In this document: one piece after another, positions 7,146 to 13,868 of the stretch
Position numbering within the stretch: the stretch's first letter is position 1
How the letters are laid out: each line of letters begins with the position of its first letter
From: a virus
Virus record (IMG/VR): IMGVR_UViG_3300020202_000458
Location: 1 to 32,281 of that record
Direction: 5' to 3' (one strand)
DNA: 32,281 nt
Program-made: the position numbers and the translations under genes
Notes under the pieces: generated by a model
What the model was told of the DNA's origin: nothing
Database searches by the model: none
What the model saw: the letters and a program-made list of their open reading frames with translations, nothing else

Positions 7146-7327
7146 CGGCTCCTCCACACGGGGGTCGCCGGACCAACCTGAATGTTCGTGGCCCCCTGTG
7201 TCTTCAACCGCTCGGCGAGCCGCGACTCGAAGACGGCCTCGGACTCGGCCTCCATCGTGAAGCACTCCCGCACTTCCTCCGTGCGGCCCTTGGGCACATA
7301 CCATGCTGTCGCGCGATACTGTTTCAT
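7142..7327 (-). CDS. Hypothetical protein, 61 aa
   Basis: MKQYRATAWYVPKGRTEEVR, then a glutamate-rich helix and a C-terminal GATNIQVGPATPVW strand. It reads as a small beta-alpha-beta domain. Start and stop overlap neighbours (ATGA, GTGA). It sits between the PD-(D/E)XK nuclease and the Sak4-like ATPase. No family recognised. Confidence 0.68.
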   Translation of the reverse strand: MKQYRATAWYVPKGRTEEVRECFTMEAESEAVFESRLAERLKTQGATNIQVGPATPVWRSR

Positions 7328-8001
7328 CGATGCGTCTCCTCGAAGTCCTGCTTGTAGTTGCGGAGCATTTCCCAGTTGTTGAGAATCTCCTCGTCCGTGT
7401 ATTCCACCTCGTAGCGGCAGGGAACCGGGCGTTGCGGCCAGCTGTAGTCCCCGCAGACGAACAGCACATGCAGGTCCACGAACCGCGTCCCAGCCCCATA
7501 GCAGTAGCCCTTGGTCTGGGCGTTCCACATGAACTCAGACGCGAGCGGACAATGCGGGTCCTTGTCGCTGTCGAACGTGCCGGGAATCCACCCGACCGTG
7601 TTCATGCTCTTGTAGGACAGCTTGCACTCGTGCAGGCGCAGACCCCACTGCGGTTTGTCGGAGACCCAGAGCACGTCGAGCGACTCGCCATCGGGCGTCA
7701 TGTAGACGCCATCCACCTGCATCTCGCCGGGATGGTCTACGACATCGGGTATCTGGGTCCCGATATACCACTCCTCCCACGCCAGCCCCATGCAGATGCG
7801 GGCCTGCGAATAGGAGTCGAGGGACGCCCACCAGCTGTCTTGGTTCACGTCGATGAGGGACAGCTCCTCCAGCAGCTCCCGCTTGAGAATGCCGGTCTCC
7901 TGAGCCACGCAGCGGATGATGCCGGAGAGGTGGACTCCCACAGACCGCTCGTGCTTGGAGCGGGGGAGCTTCAGGTCTACTTTGTGGCAGGTAACTTTCA
8001 C
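7324..8001 (-). CDS. PD-(D/E)XK nuclease (RecB/Cas4-like), 225 aa
   Basis: Predicted nuclease for recombination or end processing. The core matches PD-(D/E)XK: Asp97 in EMQVDGVYM, then Glu125-x-Lys127 in LHECKLSYKSM. It carries several Cys residues (5, 31, 70, 126 and later), but I cannot assign a Cas4-style Fe-S set. The GTG start at 8001 has AGGGGG upstream. An exact palindrome copy lies just before the ribosome-binding site (8013-8023). With the downstream ATPase and ERCC4 nuclease it forms a recombination module. Confidence 0.82.
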   Translation of the reverse strand: MKVTCHKVDLKLPRSKHERSVGVHLSGIIRCVAQETGILKRELLEELSLIDVNQDSWWASLDSYSQARICMGLAWEEWYIGTQIPDVVDHPGEMQVDGVYMTPDGESLDVLWVSDKPQWGLRLHECKLSYKSMNTVGWIPGTFDSDKDPHCPLASEFMWNAQTKGYCYGAGTRFVDLHVLFVCGDYSWPQRPVPCRYEVEYTDEEILNNWEMLRNYKQDFEETHR

Positions 8002-8012
8002 TGAAGCCCCCT

Positions 8013-8023
8013 GTAATGATTAC
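8013..8023. repeat. Palindrome GTAATSATTAC, copy 4 (exact)
   Basis: Exact core at the junction of the beta-helix gene and the PD-(D/E)XK nuclease gene. It contains the TAA stop of the former (8020-8022) and lies 11 bases upstream of the latter's GTG. Right flank is C, an exception to the Y/R rule. Confidence 0.83.
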
Positions 8024-9402
8024 CGCGCCCCAACGCGCACACCGTCCGTCGTCACCGTCGCCGCAATCTGGGCCTCGGTCGGCACGGCTGACGTGATGAG
8101 ATTCCCCGCCGCCGTGTAGGCGCTAGCGTTCTGGTTGCGGAGGCCGTAGGTCCCATAGCGGGCGATGTTGTTCGTGAACGTCACCGAGGAGACGAGGCCT
8201 ACAATCTCCATGTAGCTGTGTCGGTTCAGCTCGAATGTGTTGTGGTCGAAGAGCACCTCTTGCGCGCCGTCATTGACCACCACGTTCCGGCCGTCGCCTT
8301 CCATGTGCATCCCGCGAAAGATGTTGTTACGGAAGGTGATACGGCGGGCCTGGGCTGACGGATACGGCCCGGCGTTGGACCCCACGATGTTGACGTATTG
8401 GCCTACGTTCTCCACGATGGAGTCTTCCATGAGGAAGTCTTCGACCGTGGCCCATGGGTTTGTGCCCTCTTGATTGGACACGTTAATCTTGAAGCCGGGA
8501 GCATAGGCCCACGCATCCGACCACACCCCGGCAATGCGCGTGCGCCGCACCGTGACCCGCTTGGCATTCTTCAGCTCAAACCGCGTCTTGCCGTTGCAGG
8601 TCGGGAGCCAGTCCCGGTTGCCGTCAAGGTCGGAGTCTTCAATGAGGATGTCCGAGGGAATCATCTCCTCGGTCGCCGCGTCGGACCCGCCCGTCACGAA
8701 GGACTGGGTGCAGGCGACCAGTCGGGACCGGCGAATGATAACGTCCTTCATCCCGTTCCAGCCGGAGATGGCGTTAGAGTCCTCCCCCGGATACGAGTAG
8801 CCGTCGATGGTGGAGTCCTCGACAATCACGCTCCGGGCGTTGAGCCGGATGCCCGTGCGGATGACGCCGCCGCCGTCCATCACAACATGGCTGAACCGGA
8901 AGCCCGAGGGGACCTGCTCTGGAGAGGTGATTTCGTGCCGAGTGCCCCCGAGCTGGACGTGCGCTCCCCGCCCCGGGTTGCCCCGAATAGCGATGTGCTC
9001 CCATGCGACGTTGCTGGCGTAGGGGATATAGGCCCCGCGAATCGTCGCGTCCTCCGTCACCCCGCGAATGGTAATCAGTGGTTGCGTCCCGGCTCGCAGT
9101 GTGCGCCGCACGTCCCAGTCGGTTACGCCCGAGACTTCAATGACACCCCCGTTGGCGAGCGCCATGGCGTTGAGCGTATCTTGAGCTTCCTGGGCAGTGA
9201 ACACACGAACCGTAGGAATCGGCGGGTCGATGTAGTCGCGGAGACTCGCCAGCAGAGCCTGTGCCCGGTCCATGATGGCCGACAGTTCATCCCGAATTTC
9301 GATGAGCTTGGCGCGGTCAGGCGTCGGCGTCTGGGCCAGCAGGGGCACGGCTAGAGCGAGTATCAGGGCACACGTCGCGTATCGGATACGGTTCAGGTTC
9401 AT
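8020..9402 (-). CDS. Secreted-type parallel beta-helix protein, 460 aa
   Basis: Residues 1-23 form a Sec signal peptide: Asn/Arg-containing n-region, hydrophobic CALILALAVPLLA, then a likely cleavage before Q24. A helical stretch (about 28-60) precedes a long region of repeating strands with NxI/VIRxS and VTxRxT patterns, typical of right-handed beta-helix (pectate-lyase-like) proteins. I see no assigned catalytic set. An AAGGAG precedes the ATG. It is odd that a signal-bearing structural or enzymatic protein lies among replication genes. It could act on the cell envelope or surface polysaccharide, or be a cargo ('moron') gene. Confidence 0.83.
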   Translation of the reverse strand: MNLNRIRYATCALILALAVPLLAQTPTPDRAKLIEIRDELSAIMDRAQALLASLRDYIDPPIPTVRVFTAQEAQDTLNAMALANGGVIEVSGVTDWDVRRTLRAGTQPLITIRGVTEDATIRGAYIPYASNVAWEHIAIRGNPGRGAHVQLGGTRHEITSPEQVPSGFRFSHVVMDGGGVIRTGIRLNARSVIVEDSTIDGYSYPGEDSNAISGWNGMKDVIIRRSRLVACTQSFVTGGSDAATEEMIPSDILIEDSDLDGNRDWLPTCNGKTRFELKNAKRVTVRRTRIAGVWSDAWAYAPGFKINVSNQEGTNPWATVEDFLMEDSIVENVGQYVNIVGSNAGPYPSAQARRITFRNNIFRGMHMEGDGRNVVVNDGAQEVLFDHNTFELNRHSYMEIVGLVSSVTFTNNIARYGTYGLRNQNASAYTAAGNLITSAVPTEAQIAATVTTDGVRVGAR

Positions 9403-9462
9403 CTGTAACTCCTTGAAAAATCGGGTAGTTACGGAGATACCGCCGAGGTGGCCGCTATCCCC

Positions 9463-9473
9463 GTAATGATTAC
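9463..9473. repeat. Palindrome GTAATSATTAC, copy 5 (exact)
   Basis: Exact core with C/A flanks. Contains the TAA stop (9470-9472) of the 156-aa gene. It opens the 67-base gap before the beta-helix gene. Confidence 0.85.
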
Positions 9474-9940
9474 ACGTCGTAGCCGAGGTCGCGCAGGCGC
9501 TTGGTCAACTTGATCTGCTCGTCGGGCCGGAGCGTCTCCAGCTCCAGCTCCCTCAGAACGTTCTGGAGCTGGTGGAAGCGGTCCCGTGCCTGCTCGAAGT
9601 CCCGGCGAACCGCTCCGATGCTGAAGTGGCGGACTGGCTGGAACCCAAGTCCCTTGTTCACGTTCGGCAGCGGTAGGGCAGCGCTGACGTGAGGCCCGGC
9701 GTAGCTTCCCGCCCTCTTACTCTCCCGTAGCTCCTCCGCCTGTTCGGCGTAGCGGGCATCCGACCCGCCCTCGATGCGGTCACTTTCGCAACATCCTTGT
9801 CCTTCCACGTCCCTCTCCTCTCTGATGAACCGCTCCCACAGCCAGTTAGGGCCGAGGGGCGTGCCGATGAAGGTGACGAGCGGCCCCCGCCTGCCGCCCG
9901 CCTGTAGCGATCTCGTATTCGTTCGCTTGCTGTTCCACAT
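9470..9940 (-). CDS. Hypothetical protein, 156 aa
   Basis: Unrecognised. The N-terminal third is basic and irregular (MWNSKRTNTRSLQAGGRRG). A CC pair sits near 50. The C-terminal 50 residues (FEQARDRFHQLQNVLRELEL and on to KLTKRLRDLGYDV) are a likely coiled coil. ATG at 9940 has GGAG seven bases upstream. Stop TAA lies in palindrome copy 5. It follows a 117-base gap containing two hairpins. Confidence 0.65.
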   Translation of the reverse strand: MWNSKRTNTRSLQAGGRRGPLVTFIGTPLGPNWLWERFIREERDVEGQGCCESDRIEGGSDARYAEQAEELRESKRAGSYAGPHVSAALPLPNVNKGLGFQPVRHFSIGAVRRDFEQARDRFHQLQNVLRELELETLRPDEQIKLTKRLRDLGYDV

Positions 9941-9961
9941 CGCTACTCCACTACGTAGGCT

Positions 9962-10002
9962 GCTCTCTAGCGTCGTCGTCGCTCAGCGGGGCACTAGAGA
10001 GC
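9962..10002. other. Hairpin with 9-bp perfect stem
   Basis: Arms GCTCTCTAG (9962-9970) and CTAGAGAGC (9994-10002) with a 23-base loop, in the gap upstream of the 156-aa gene. No T-tract follows on either strand, so a processing or structural element is as likely as a terminator. Confidence 0.4.
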
Positions 10003-10048
10003 CCACCGAAACAGGGTGTCCATGAGCAATCCCCCGCGAGCAACTGAT

Positions 10049-10069
10049 GTCCCGGAACTAGGCCGGGAC
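10049..10069 (-). terminator. Compact hairpin spanning a stop codon, possible terminator
   Basis: Arms GTCCCGG (10049-10055) and CCGGGAC (10063-10069) with a 7-base loop that holds the TAG stop of the gene ending at 10058. It lacks a T-tract, so intrinsic termination is uncertain. Confidence 0.35.
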
Positions 10070-11077
10070 AACCTGCTGGCCGGAGACCGTGTAGCCCAGC
10101 TGGCTCACGAGGGCCTCCAGCCCTTCATCGTTGCTGAAGAACTGCTCGACCGACGCCGACGCCAGCGCATCACCGTAGGTCTCCTTGATGTGCTTGAACG
10201 CCTGGGTCCGCAACATCAGGCGCGTGGTGCCCTTGGAGAACTTGGCGAGCACGTCCGTGGCTCCGGCAAGCGCCGCTTCGAGCACGTCCGCGCCGTCCTC
10301 CGCAGCTCCCGCGTGAGGGGCAGGGGCGGGCTTGGCCGCCTTAGCCGGAGCAGGCTTCGGGGCCGCCGCCGTGGGCTTCGCCGCACCAGTAGCAGGTTTG
10401 GCCGCTGGCTTGGGGGCCGCCTTCGGTGCCGGGGCGGCCGGTGCTTCCCCCGCGCCTTCCGGCATCCCGCCCGTGCCCTCCCACGGCTTCCCGTCGTCCT
10501 TGATTTCCGTGACGACGCAGATCATGTCCGGGCCACGGTTCTGCTGCTCCTGCGCGGCCTCGCCGGTCTGCGCGCCGAGGTTCTTGCGCGTCTCCGGGGC
10601 CGGGACGTTCTGGGTGTGCACCCAAATGCCGTCGAGCACGGACACGTCGTTGGTGAAGATGCCTTCGGGCAGACCGCAGTCGTAGAGCGACTTCAGGTAG
10701 AGATTGAAGTTGGTCATGCCGGAGAGCGTGGCGGCCGGAGCGCCCGGAATCGGCTTCAGCGACTTGCTGCCGAATCCGTTGTCGGCCGGGTTGTCCGCGT
10801 CCGGGGCGAACGAGGCGATGGACTTCCTACCCAGCGACAGGAACTGCTCGTGCGGGTCCCCCCCGGCGAGCGGGTAGCAGGTCAGCATGACGCCGAGCAT
10901 CTGCTGGCCCTGCGTGCCGTCCTGCTTCGTGTAGGCGTGATGCCGCACGTCGTGATAGACGGCGTAATCGCCCTCGGGCAGCAGGAAGGACCCGCCCCCG
11001 TAGCTGGCGAGATCGCCGAAGTTGACCCGGGTGTCCGCTGCTGGGGCTGCGGCGGGCGCTTTCTTGACTGGAGGCAT
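10058..11077 (-). CDS. Conserved-looking phage protein with Ala/Pro/Lys linker, 339 aa
   Basis: Residues 1-200 form a globular domain beginning MPPVKKAPAAAPAADTRVNF, with a beta-rich region (GSFLLPEGDYAVYHDVRHHA, MLGVMLTCYPLAGG). Residues about 205-260 are a low-complexity linker of Ala, Pro and Lys. The last about 80 residues are helical (TRLMLRTQAFKHIKETYG) and end VSGQQVVPA. The architecture, a folded domain plus flexible linker beside a helicase, recalls DNA-binding or replication-scaffold proteins, including SSB-like ones, but I cannot prove this. The ATG at 11077 has AAGGAG upstream; longer starts run into the helicase. Confidence 0.75.
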   Translation of the reverse strand: MPPVKKAPAAAPAADTRVNFGDLASYGGGSFLLPEGDYAVYHDVRHHAYTKQDGTQGQQMLGVMLTCYPLAGGDPHEQFLSLGRKSIASFAPDADNPADNGFGSKSLKPIPGAPAATLSGMTNFNLYLKSLYDCGLPEGIFTNDVSVLDGIWVHTQNVPAPETRKNLGAQTGEAAQEQQNRGPDMICVVTEIKDDGKPWEGTGGMPEGAGEAPAAPAPKAAPKPAAKPATGAAKPTAAAPKPAPAKAAKPAPAPHAGAAEDGADVLEAALAGATDVLAKFSKGTTRLMLRTQAFKHIKETYGDALASASVEQFFSNDEGLEALVSQLGYTVSGQQVVPA

Positions 11078-11115
11078 TCTGTCTACTCCTTGTTGGTGTT
11101 GAACTTGCCGCTGGT

Positions 11116-12693
11116 TCAATTCCCCTCTCGACGACGAGGGAGGGCTGGCGGAGGTTGCGGCAGCACCTCCACTCGCCGGAAGAAGGCATGAAAACTCTTC
11201 GGGGCGAGGTGCCCATACCGAGGCAGGAACCACTCGATATGGTCGTCCGCGATAAAGTTCTCACACTGGTCATCTCGGCTTCGCATCGCCCGGCCGCACA
11301 TCTGCACGAGCTTTTGCATCGCCAAGTAATACGGGTATTCGCTATCGTCTTGTGTCCGAGCCTTCAGGACCTTGGACGGAGGTGGAAACGGGACCTTACA
11401 GATAAACTGCCATTCGCAGTCCGGGCCGGGAAAATCGTGACCCTGAGAGACAGATGGGGAGACGAGGATTGCGCCAGCATCAGATGCTTTAAACAATTCC
11501 ACCATCTCCGTTGGCGCGTCCCCACGCTCATTAATGAGCATAGAATCCGCCCATCGGCTCCGTGTAATGATTTCATCACGCCTCCCGTAGCTAATCGTGT
11601 GGACGAGACCTTTGCGGTCGCGCCGTTTGGCCGCAATCTGGTCCAGCCGGACCCAGAGCATCGCCAAGTCTGCGGCTCGCTTGTCCACGCGCATCGTGGG
11701 GACGTGATAGATGGGATTGCGCTTCGGGTCGAACTCGCTGTCAAACTCCCGAAAGTCGAACGTGTCCTTACCCTGCCCAATCATGTAGAGCGTCTTGGGC
11801 CGAAGTGTCGCAGACACCACGAGGACGTTGGGGACCCGCAGGAGCAGGGAGGACTCTGCATACCGTCCGGGCCTAACCGGGTCGAACTGAAAACCCTTTT
11901 CCAGCTCTTCGACAACCCAGCTGTCGGGGCGGCAGGTAGCAAGCGTGCCGAGGCGCCTGTAAAGATTACGCATATGGAGGGCGTGACGGACGAAGCTCGG
12001 CCGGGGGTCAGAGACGCCCTTAATGCGCTCCAGAGCCGCCGCCAGCAGCTCCCCCACAATCTCCCGCGCATCGGTCGCCCAGACCTTCCACGCTTCCATC
12101 TGGTCGGGGTTGGCGGGGGGGTCCATGTGGATGTGCTGCTCCCGCTCCCGATGGTTGATGACGACTTGCATGGCCCGAGCGAGCGCGTTGGGGGCTTCGT
12201 GGCCTTCATCAAACACCACCTGGGTAAAGTGCTGCATCCCCTGGCCGTATTTCTTCGCAGCGGTCCACTTGTCGTAGTTGGTCACAACAAGTCGAGAGGT
12301 GGAGGCCCGCATCTCGGCGTTTGAGCTGGGGCAGGCGAGCGTGCCCTTGTAGGGGCACCCGGCCTGATAGCCGGACTCGCAGGTGTAGTCCGGGTCGTCC
12401 TTGAACGCGCACGTATAGTTCCGCCGCCCCCGGATATCCACCATGCCGACGCTCTCGAAGTCGTGCATCAGCTGGTCTTGCAGTCCGCGCGAGTCGGTGA
12501 CGAAGCAGGTTGGTTCCCCGGTAATGAGGGCATAGCCCACCGTGATGACGCTCTTCCCTGAGCCAGTCGGCGAACACATGGCCTTGACCCGGTTCTGGCG
12601 GGTCAGCAGCCAGCGCAGGGCCTCGATTTGGCCCGGCCGCCACTTGTCGAACTTCTCGGGAAGTCCTAATTCCCGGGGACTCGGGATGTTCAC
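11116..12693 (-). CDS. DinG/XPD-like Fe-S superfamily 2 DNA helicase
   Basis: ATP-driven DNA helicase of about 525 aa. Walker A SPTGSGKS at 41-48; DEGH box at 161-164. Four cysteines between them (about 95, 105, 112 and 120) are placed like the Fe-S ligands of XPD/DinG. C-terminal motifs include LVVSATLRPKTLY, an ILVSPSVSQGHDF segment and QMCGRAMRSRDD (motif VI with Arg finger). I prefer the GTG at 12693, which has AAAAGG upstream; an in-frame GTG at 12714 has no visible ribosome-binding site but is possible. Two one-mismatch palindromes lie inside. It is the first large gene of the early operon. Confidence 0.9.
   Translation of the reverse strand: MNIPSPRELGLPEKFDKWRPGQIEALRWLLTRQNRVKAMCSPTGSGKSVITVGYALITGEPTCFVTDSRGLQDQLMHDFESVGMVDIRGRRNYTCAFKDDPDYTCESGYQAGCPYKGTLACPSSNAEMRASTSRLVVTNYDKWTAAKKYGQGMQHFTQVVFDEGHEAPNALARAMQVVINHREREQHIHMDPPANPDQMEAWKVWATDAREIVGELLAAALERIKGVSDPRPSFVRHALHMRNLYRRLGTLATCRPDSWVVEELEKGFQFDPVRPGRYAESSLLLRVPNVLVVSATLRPKTLYMIGQGKDTFDFREFDSEFDPKRNPIYHVPTMRVDKRAADLAMLWVRLDQIAAKRRDRKGLVHTISYGRRDEIITRSRWADSMLINERGDAPTEMVELFKASDAGAILVSPSVSQGHDFPGPDCEWQFICKVPFPPPSKVLKARTQDDSEYPYYLAMQKLVQMCGRAMRSRDDQCENFIADDHIEWFLPRYGHLAPKSFHAFFRRVEVLPQPPPALPRRREGN
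11564..11574. repeat. Palindrome variant (GTAATGATTTC), one mismatch
   Basis: Ten of 11 core matches with T/A flanks. Intragenic in the helicase, encoding part of E-I-I-T-R. Confidence 0.4.
11959..11969. repeat. Palindrome variant (GTAAAGATTAC), one mismatch
   Basis: Ten of 11 core matches with T/G flanks. Intragenic in the helicase, 395 bases from the previous variant. Confidence 0.4.
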
Positions 12694-12730
12694 AGGAACC
12701 AACCTTTTCGACACGAATCACAGGCCATGA

Positions 12731-12985
12731 CTAAGCCGCGTCGGTCTGCCGCTTGGACTTCTTGGACTTGGGTTGAGGGGCCGGAGCCGCCTTCTTCGTA
12801 ATGATTACGTGGCGGGTCCGGGCCGGACGACGCGCACGGAGCATTGCCCCTCTGGAATCATACGTATGAGAGTCGCAGGAGCCGCTGCGTTCTGTGGGGT
12901 GGAAGGCACCGGGGTTAGCGAGAACAGCGGGCTGACGGCGCACACGTTTGACGCGCCGACAAATGACGCAAAAGAACCTGAACAT
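12731..12985 (-). CDS. Hypothetical basic protein with CxxC start, 84 aa
   Basis: Begins MFRFFCVICRRVKRVRR, so a CxxC plus basic cluster; a further Cys occurs near residue 37. The C-terminal third is Lys/Pro/Ala-rich (KKAAPAPQPKSKKSKRQ), like a disordered DNA-binding tail. It is the first gene downstream of the strong leftward promoter, with a leader of about 100 bases. An exact palindrome (12798-12808) lies in its 3' part. It could be an early regulatory or host-takeover protein (inference). The ribosome-binding site is only AAGG. Confidence 0.55.
   Translation of the reverse strand: MFRFFCVICRRVKRVRRQPAVLANPGAFHPTERSGSCDSHTYDSRGAMLRARRPARTRHVIITKKAAPAPQPKSKKSKRQTDAA
12798..12808. repeat. 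Palindrome GTAATSATTAC, copy 6 (exact, intragenic)
   Basis: Exact core with C/G flanks near the 3' end of the first early gene, about 280 bases downstream of the promoter. Encodes V-I-I-T. Confidence 0.82.
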
Positions 12986-13090
12986 TACCCGACCTTTCGG
13001 TGCAAGGGCAGAGCTTCGCCAGTGGGCTTACTCTACGTTCGTTGAATTGTTGGGGTGCCGGTCAGCTGGGAAGTCAACCGAACGCCGAGC

Positions 13091-13119
13091 ACTATACGCC
13101 TATACTACAGCCGGGTCAA
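13091..13119 (-). promoter_or_regulatory. Leftward sigma70-type early promoter
   Basis: On the minus strand, TTGACC (13114-13119), a 17-base spacer, then TATAGT (13091-13096). This is the closest match to the consensus I found. Initiation would be near 13084. It sits in the only 200-base AT-richer gap of the window, directly before the early genes. Confidence 0.78.
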
Positions 13120-13132
13120 TAACTTTTATTGA
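13116..13132. promoter_or_regulatory. 17-bp palindrome overlapping the -35, candidate operator
   Basis: Arms TCAATAA (13116-13122) and TTATTGA (13126-13132) around a 3-base centre. It covers most of the -35 hexamer, so a dimeric protein bound here would block the promoter. Its half-sites differ from those of the dispersed palindrome. Confidence 0.6.
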
Positions 13133-13162
13133 TGGGACTTAAAAAACGGAGCCCAACAGTTA

Positions 13163-13188
13163 AGTGCCCTAAAATACATTAGGGCACT
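13163..13188 (-). terminator. 10-bp stem hairpin after the regulator gene, putative terminator
   Basis: Perfect arms AGTGCCCTAA and TTAGGGCACT with a 6-base loop, 16 bases beyond the stop of the regulator at 13205. On the minus strand TTAACTG follows at once and a T6 run comes about 17 bases later, so the U-tract is weak. It separates the late genes from the early promoter. Confidence 0.55.
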
Positions 13189-13204
13189 CTACGGATGGGG
13201 CTCA

Positions 13205-13459
13205 TTATCTTCGCAATTTCTTCAGCTCGTCGTGCAGAGCTTGCAACTGCATCCCCAGTCCCGTGGCAATCCGCTCCATGTAATCCAGACTCGGAATACG
13301 CTCTCCGGCGAAGATGCGGGACAGATACGATTGGTCCAGTGGGGGGTGCCAGCTCTCCGCCAGTTGCGAGAGGTTGATGGCCACGCCGCAGAACCACACG
13401 CTTTGGCTGGTCGGGTGCCGGACGATACAGCGAGTTGGAACGGTGGACGTGAGAGCCAT
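13205..13459 (-). CDS. XRE-like helix-turn-helix regulator, 84 aa
   Basis: Residues 28-75 (INLSQLAESW, then QSYLSRIFAGERIPSLDYME and IATGLGM) match the XRE/Cro-CI pattern: a first helix, a recognition helix around YLSRIFAGER, and a closing helix. A C-terminal HDELKKLRR helix could dimerise. ATG at 13459 has AGAGG eight bases upstream. It lies between a hairpin upstream and the terminator/early promoter downstream, so it is a natural candidate to act on the promoter at 13091-13119. Confidence 0.75.
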   Translation of the reverse strand: MALTSTVPTRCIVRHPTSQSVWFCGVAINLSQLAESWHPPLDQSYLSRIFAGERIPSLDYMERIATGLGMQLQALHDELKKLRR

Positions 13460-13478
13460 GATTCAACCTCTACTAAAC

Positions 13479-13519
13479 GGGGCCAGCTCAGGGGAGAGGA
13501 AGACCCTAAGACTGGCCCC
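13479..13519. other. Hairpin in the leader of the regulator gene
   Basis: Perfect 8-bp arms GGGGCCAG (13479-13486) and CTGGCCCC (13512-13519) with a 25-base loop, between the palindrome at 13556 and the regulator start at 13459. It could attenuate or stabilise the transcript; no T-tract follows. Confidence 0.4.
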
Positions 13520-13555
13520 TATGCCCCCGGCCGCGCCCAAGCTGGGGGACACCTC

Positions 13556-13566
13556 GTAATGATTAC
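13556..13566. repeat. Palindrome GTAATSATTAC, copy 7 (exact)
   Basis: Exact core with C/G flanks, two bases beyond the stop of one regulator gene and 97 bases upstream of the next. This is the copy most suggestive of autoregulation. Confidence 0.85.
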
Positions 13567-13568
13567 GG

Positions 13569-13868
13569 TCAATAGCTCGACGGCGCGATACCGATAGCTT
13601 CCAGCTCGCCCGTGCCCGGTGTTGGCGAGGGGAGCCGCTTGCGAATCTTGGGAGCGGCGGTCGCCGGGCGCTCAGCTGTTATCCCCCCGAACTTGGCGTC
13701 CTCCAGCTCGCGCAGCCGCAGAATGACCACCTTGCTGGGCCGGATGCCTTCCTTCTCCCAGCGGCGCACCGTGCGCTCCGTGGTTGGGATGAGGGCGGCC
13801 AGCTCCCCCTGGCTCAGCCCCAGCCGACGCCGGAGCCCCCCGACATCGAATACCAGATTGCTTCTCAT
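13569..13868 (-). CDS. Cro/CI-type helix-turn-helix regulator, 99 aa
   Basis: Residues 9-40 (VGGLRRRLGLSQGELAALIP, then TTERTVRRWEKEGIRP) are a clear XRE helix-turn-helix: helix 2 LSQGELAALI, recognition helix ERTVRRWEKEG. The tail (about 60-99) is Pro/Ala-rich and probably disordered. The ATG overlaps the upstream virion gene's stop (ATGA), so the regulator is translated from late mRNA. An exact palindrome copy lies immediately after its stop. It is a candidate reader of the dispersed sites (inference). Confidence 0.8.
   Translation of the reverse strand: MRSNLVFDVGGLRRRLGLSQGELAALIPTTERTVRRWEKEGIRPSKVVILRLRELEDAKFGGITAERPATAAPKIRKRLPSPTPGTGELEAIGIAPSSY

Noticed and set aside
8398-9354. 318-codon plus-strand frame opposite the beta-helix gene
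   Set aside because: Antisense shadow; the minus-strand product has a signal peptide and fold-like repeats, and the plus-strand one is low-information.
10016-11191. Long plus-strand open frame opposite the 339-aa gene
   Set aside because: Antisense shadow of a GC-rich minus-strand gene; Arg/Gly-rich composition, no ribosome-binding logic and no neighbours on the plus strand.
13556-13572. TTGACC next to palindrome copy 7 as a promoter -35
   Set aside because: No -10-like sequence at 16-18 bases; the downstream bases are C-rich.
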